Part shown: one piece after another, positions 62,641-64,000 of the stretch
Layout: each line of letters opens with the position of its first letter
Numbering within the stretch: position 1 is the stretch's first letter
Assembly (NCBI GenBank): GCA_028023455.1
Contig: JAQFVV010000013.1
Span: forward strand, 12,128,579 to 12,192,578
Source: Epiperipatus broadwayi
Taxonomy: Eukaryota > Onychophora > Udeonychophora > Euonychophora > Peripatidae
Length of the DNA: 64,000 nt
Direction of reading: 5' to 3'
Notes under the pieces: generated by a model
Told to the model about the DNA's origin: nothing
The model's database searches: none
The model's input: only the letters and a program-made list of their open reading frames with translations
Made by a program: the position numbers and the translations under genes

Positions 62641-64000
62641 AAATAAAATATGCAATATGAAATATAAAATAAATTATACATGTGTATGAATAAGTACTGA
62701 ATATTTCATGACATTTAATGTCAGGTGGTGCCTGAATCAATTCAATTATATTAAGATAAATTTAAACATATGTAAGCTATTATAAAAATATGCCCCAAAA
62801 AAAAAAAACAAATAAACTAACAAATTGTGCTTCTGAATAGCTACTAAATGATCATATAGTTAAAAAAAAAAAAGTACACAATAAGATGGAGCACTATATG
62901 CTAAAAAATTCCAAACTAAAGAATGACAACTTTTTAGTCATAGAATTAATAACTACTTTTTAAAAGTACATAGAAATATACACATACATATCAATGAAAC
63001 ATCATATAACTATTTCTACTTATTTTCACCATATGCTTCACTTGTTTACTCTAGATTCTTTTTTTGTAAGCTTATGTAATATTACTATAACCACATCTTC
63101 AAAGAACTTTAAACTTTTACACTTACATATCTAAGTTGTCACTTTTAAATAATTTAAATTTTCAAGCGAATTAGCTTAAAATGCAATACTATTTTAAAGG
63201 TTTCAATTCAAGCCAGATCTACACTGTATATAGTTTAGTGATCACAGTTTTGTTAATTGCAGGTATATTTGAGTTTTCTATGGAGTAAAATAAATTATGC
63301 TTCTAAAGCGCATGATTGAATATAAACAGAGAACATTGTAATATTTTGTTGGTATATGATTCTGTATTCTACAATTAATTATAAAACAGATAGTATTAAA
63401 ATATATAATAACTGTTCTAGTGATAGATTTATATAGTTATATAAATAAGCTGGTTTGAATTTAAAATCTTTTTGAATTTCAAATTACTAATATGATAATA
63501 TAACAATTTTAAATATAGCTACTGGATGTAAGGCCAAGAGTTAAAAGTAGTTGGAGATGTGGATATAGCATTATTATCTAGTAATCCTTTGATTGCTAAA
63601 TAGACAAAAAAAAATGGTTCTGAAATAAGAGAATTACTTCTCCTACAAGCACATTTATCCATAAATTATATTATTGTATTATCCGATATTCAGCAGACCA
63701 TGTCACAATCAAATACCAAAATGATAGGCTGAACCCAATTCTATTTAATTGATTCAAATCGATAGTGATGGATATAAAATTATGGAAGATATAAAACACT
63801 GTAATCATGCAAAATATTAGGCATAATTAATTATAATATTTTCAAAGCATGTAAATAGTATTAGTTTAAAATTTTCCAAGAGACCATTAAAATTCCAGAT
63901 TAGATATAGCTATATTCCAGCTTTTTGTCATGTGGCACATATTAGTTGAATGCAAGATAATTTTTTTTTTTTCATTTTAATTTTAAAATATATAGGTGTG
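62641..64000. other. No gene seen
   Basis: AT-rich to the window edge. Poly-A tracts near 62795 and 62862; no coding or repeat signal recognised. Confidence 0.5.

Overview
This window reads as nuclear DNA of an AT-rich animal. Only one conserved host gene is visible, and it is split by spliceosomal introns. Almost everything else is transposon debris, short tandem repeats and low-complexity AT sequence. I saw no bacterial operons, rRNA, canonical tRNA or CRISPR array. The host protein resembles animal RCC1-and-BTB proteins (RCBTB1/2), so Metazoa is well supported. An arthropod (for example an arachnid) or a mollusc is plausible, but the sequence alone does not decide.

Host gene (minus strand, 28.9-35.0 kb): four consecutive coding exons of an RCBTB-like gene. 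They give the start codon and the first 233 residues (RCC1 propeller part) of a protein that is about 530 residues long in human RCBTB1. All splice sites are GT/AG and the reading frame joins exactly across three introns of 3714, 98 and 1573 bp. The remaining RCC1 repeats and the BTB domain are not visible to the left and probably lie beyond position 1. If so, the left 28.9 kb is one giant intron, or intron plus undetected exons.

Region by region. 0.8-3.5 kb: a head-to-head palindrome of two decayed Penelope-like retroelements (reverse transcriptase plus GIY-YIG) inside a 13-bp direct repeat. 12.8-14.2 kb and 42.8-43.7 kb: two non-autonomous elements with CACNTGGGTCTCG-like ends and TA duplications. 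14.7-15.9 kb and 20.3-21.4 kb: an inverted pair of ~1.15-kb elements with 8-bp duplications and telomere-like internal repeats. A 107-bp element at 57.5 kb shares their terminal bases and 8-bp duplication. 21.9-23.9 kb and 26.8-28.9 kb: an inverted pair of ~2.05-kb elements carrying a conserved TATA box and splice-donor-like site; the right one ends 20 bp from the last visible exon. 35.7-36.6 kb: a further terminal-inverted-repeat element upstream of the gene. 38 kb and 45 kb: two broken mariner transposase genes. 41-62 kb: a dispersed palindromic repeat family in five clusters, a palindromic tRNA-derived SINE-like pair, and a decayed RTE-type LINE (52.9-54.3 kb).

The unifying theme is inverted pairing: at several scales related elements lie in opposite orientation within a few kilobases. 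Several pairs would lie inside the RCBTB-like transcript if the gene continues leftward, making long intronic double-stranded RNA possible. All calls were made by eye and by hand translation; no database search was run.
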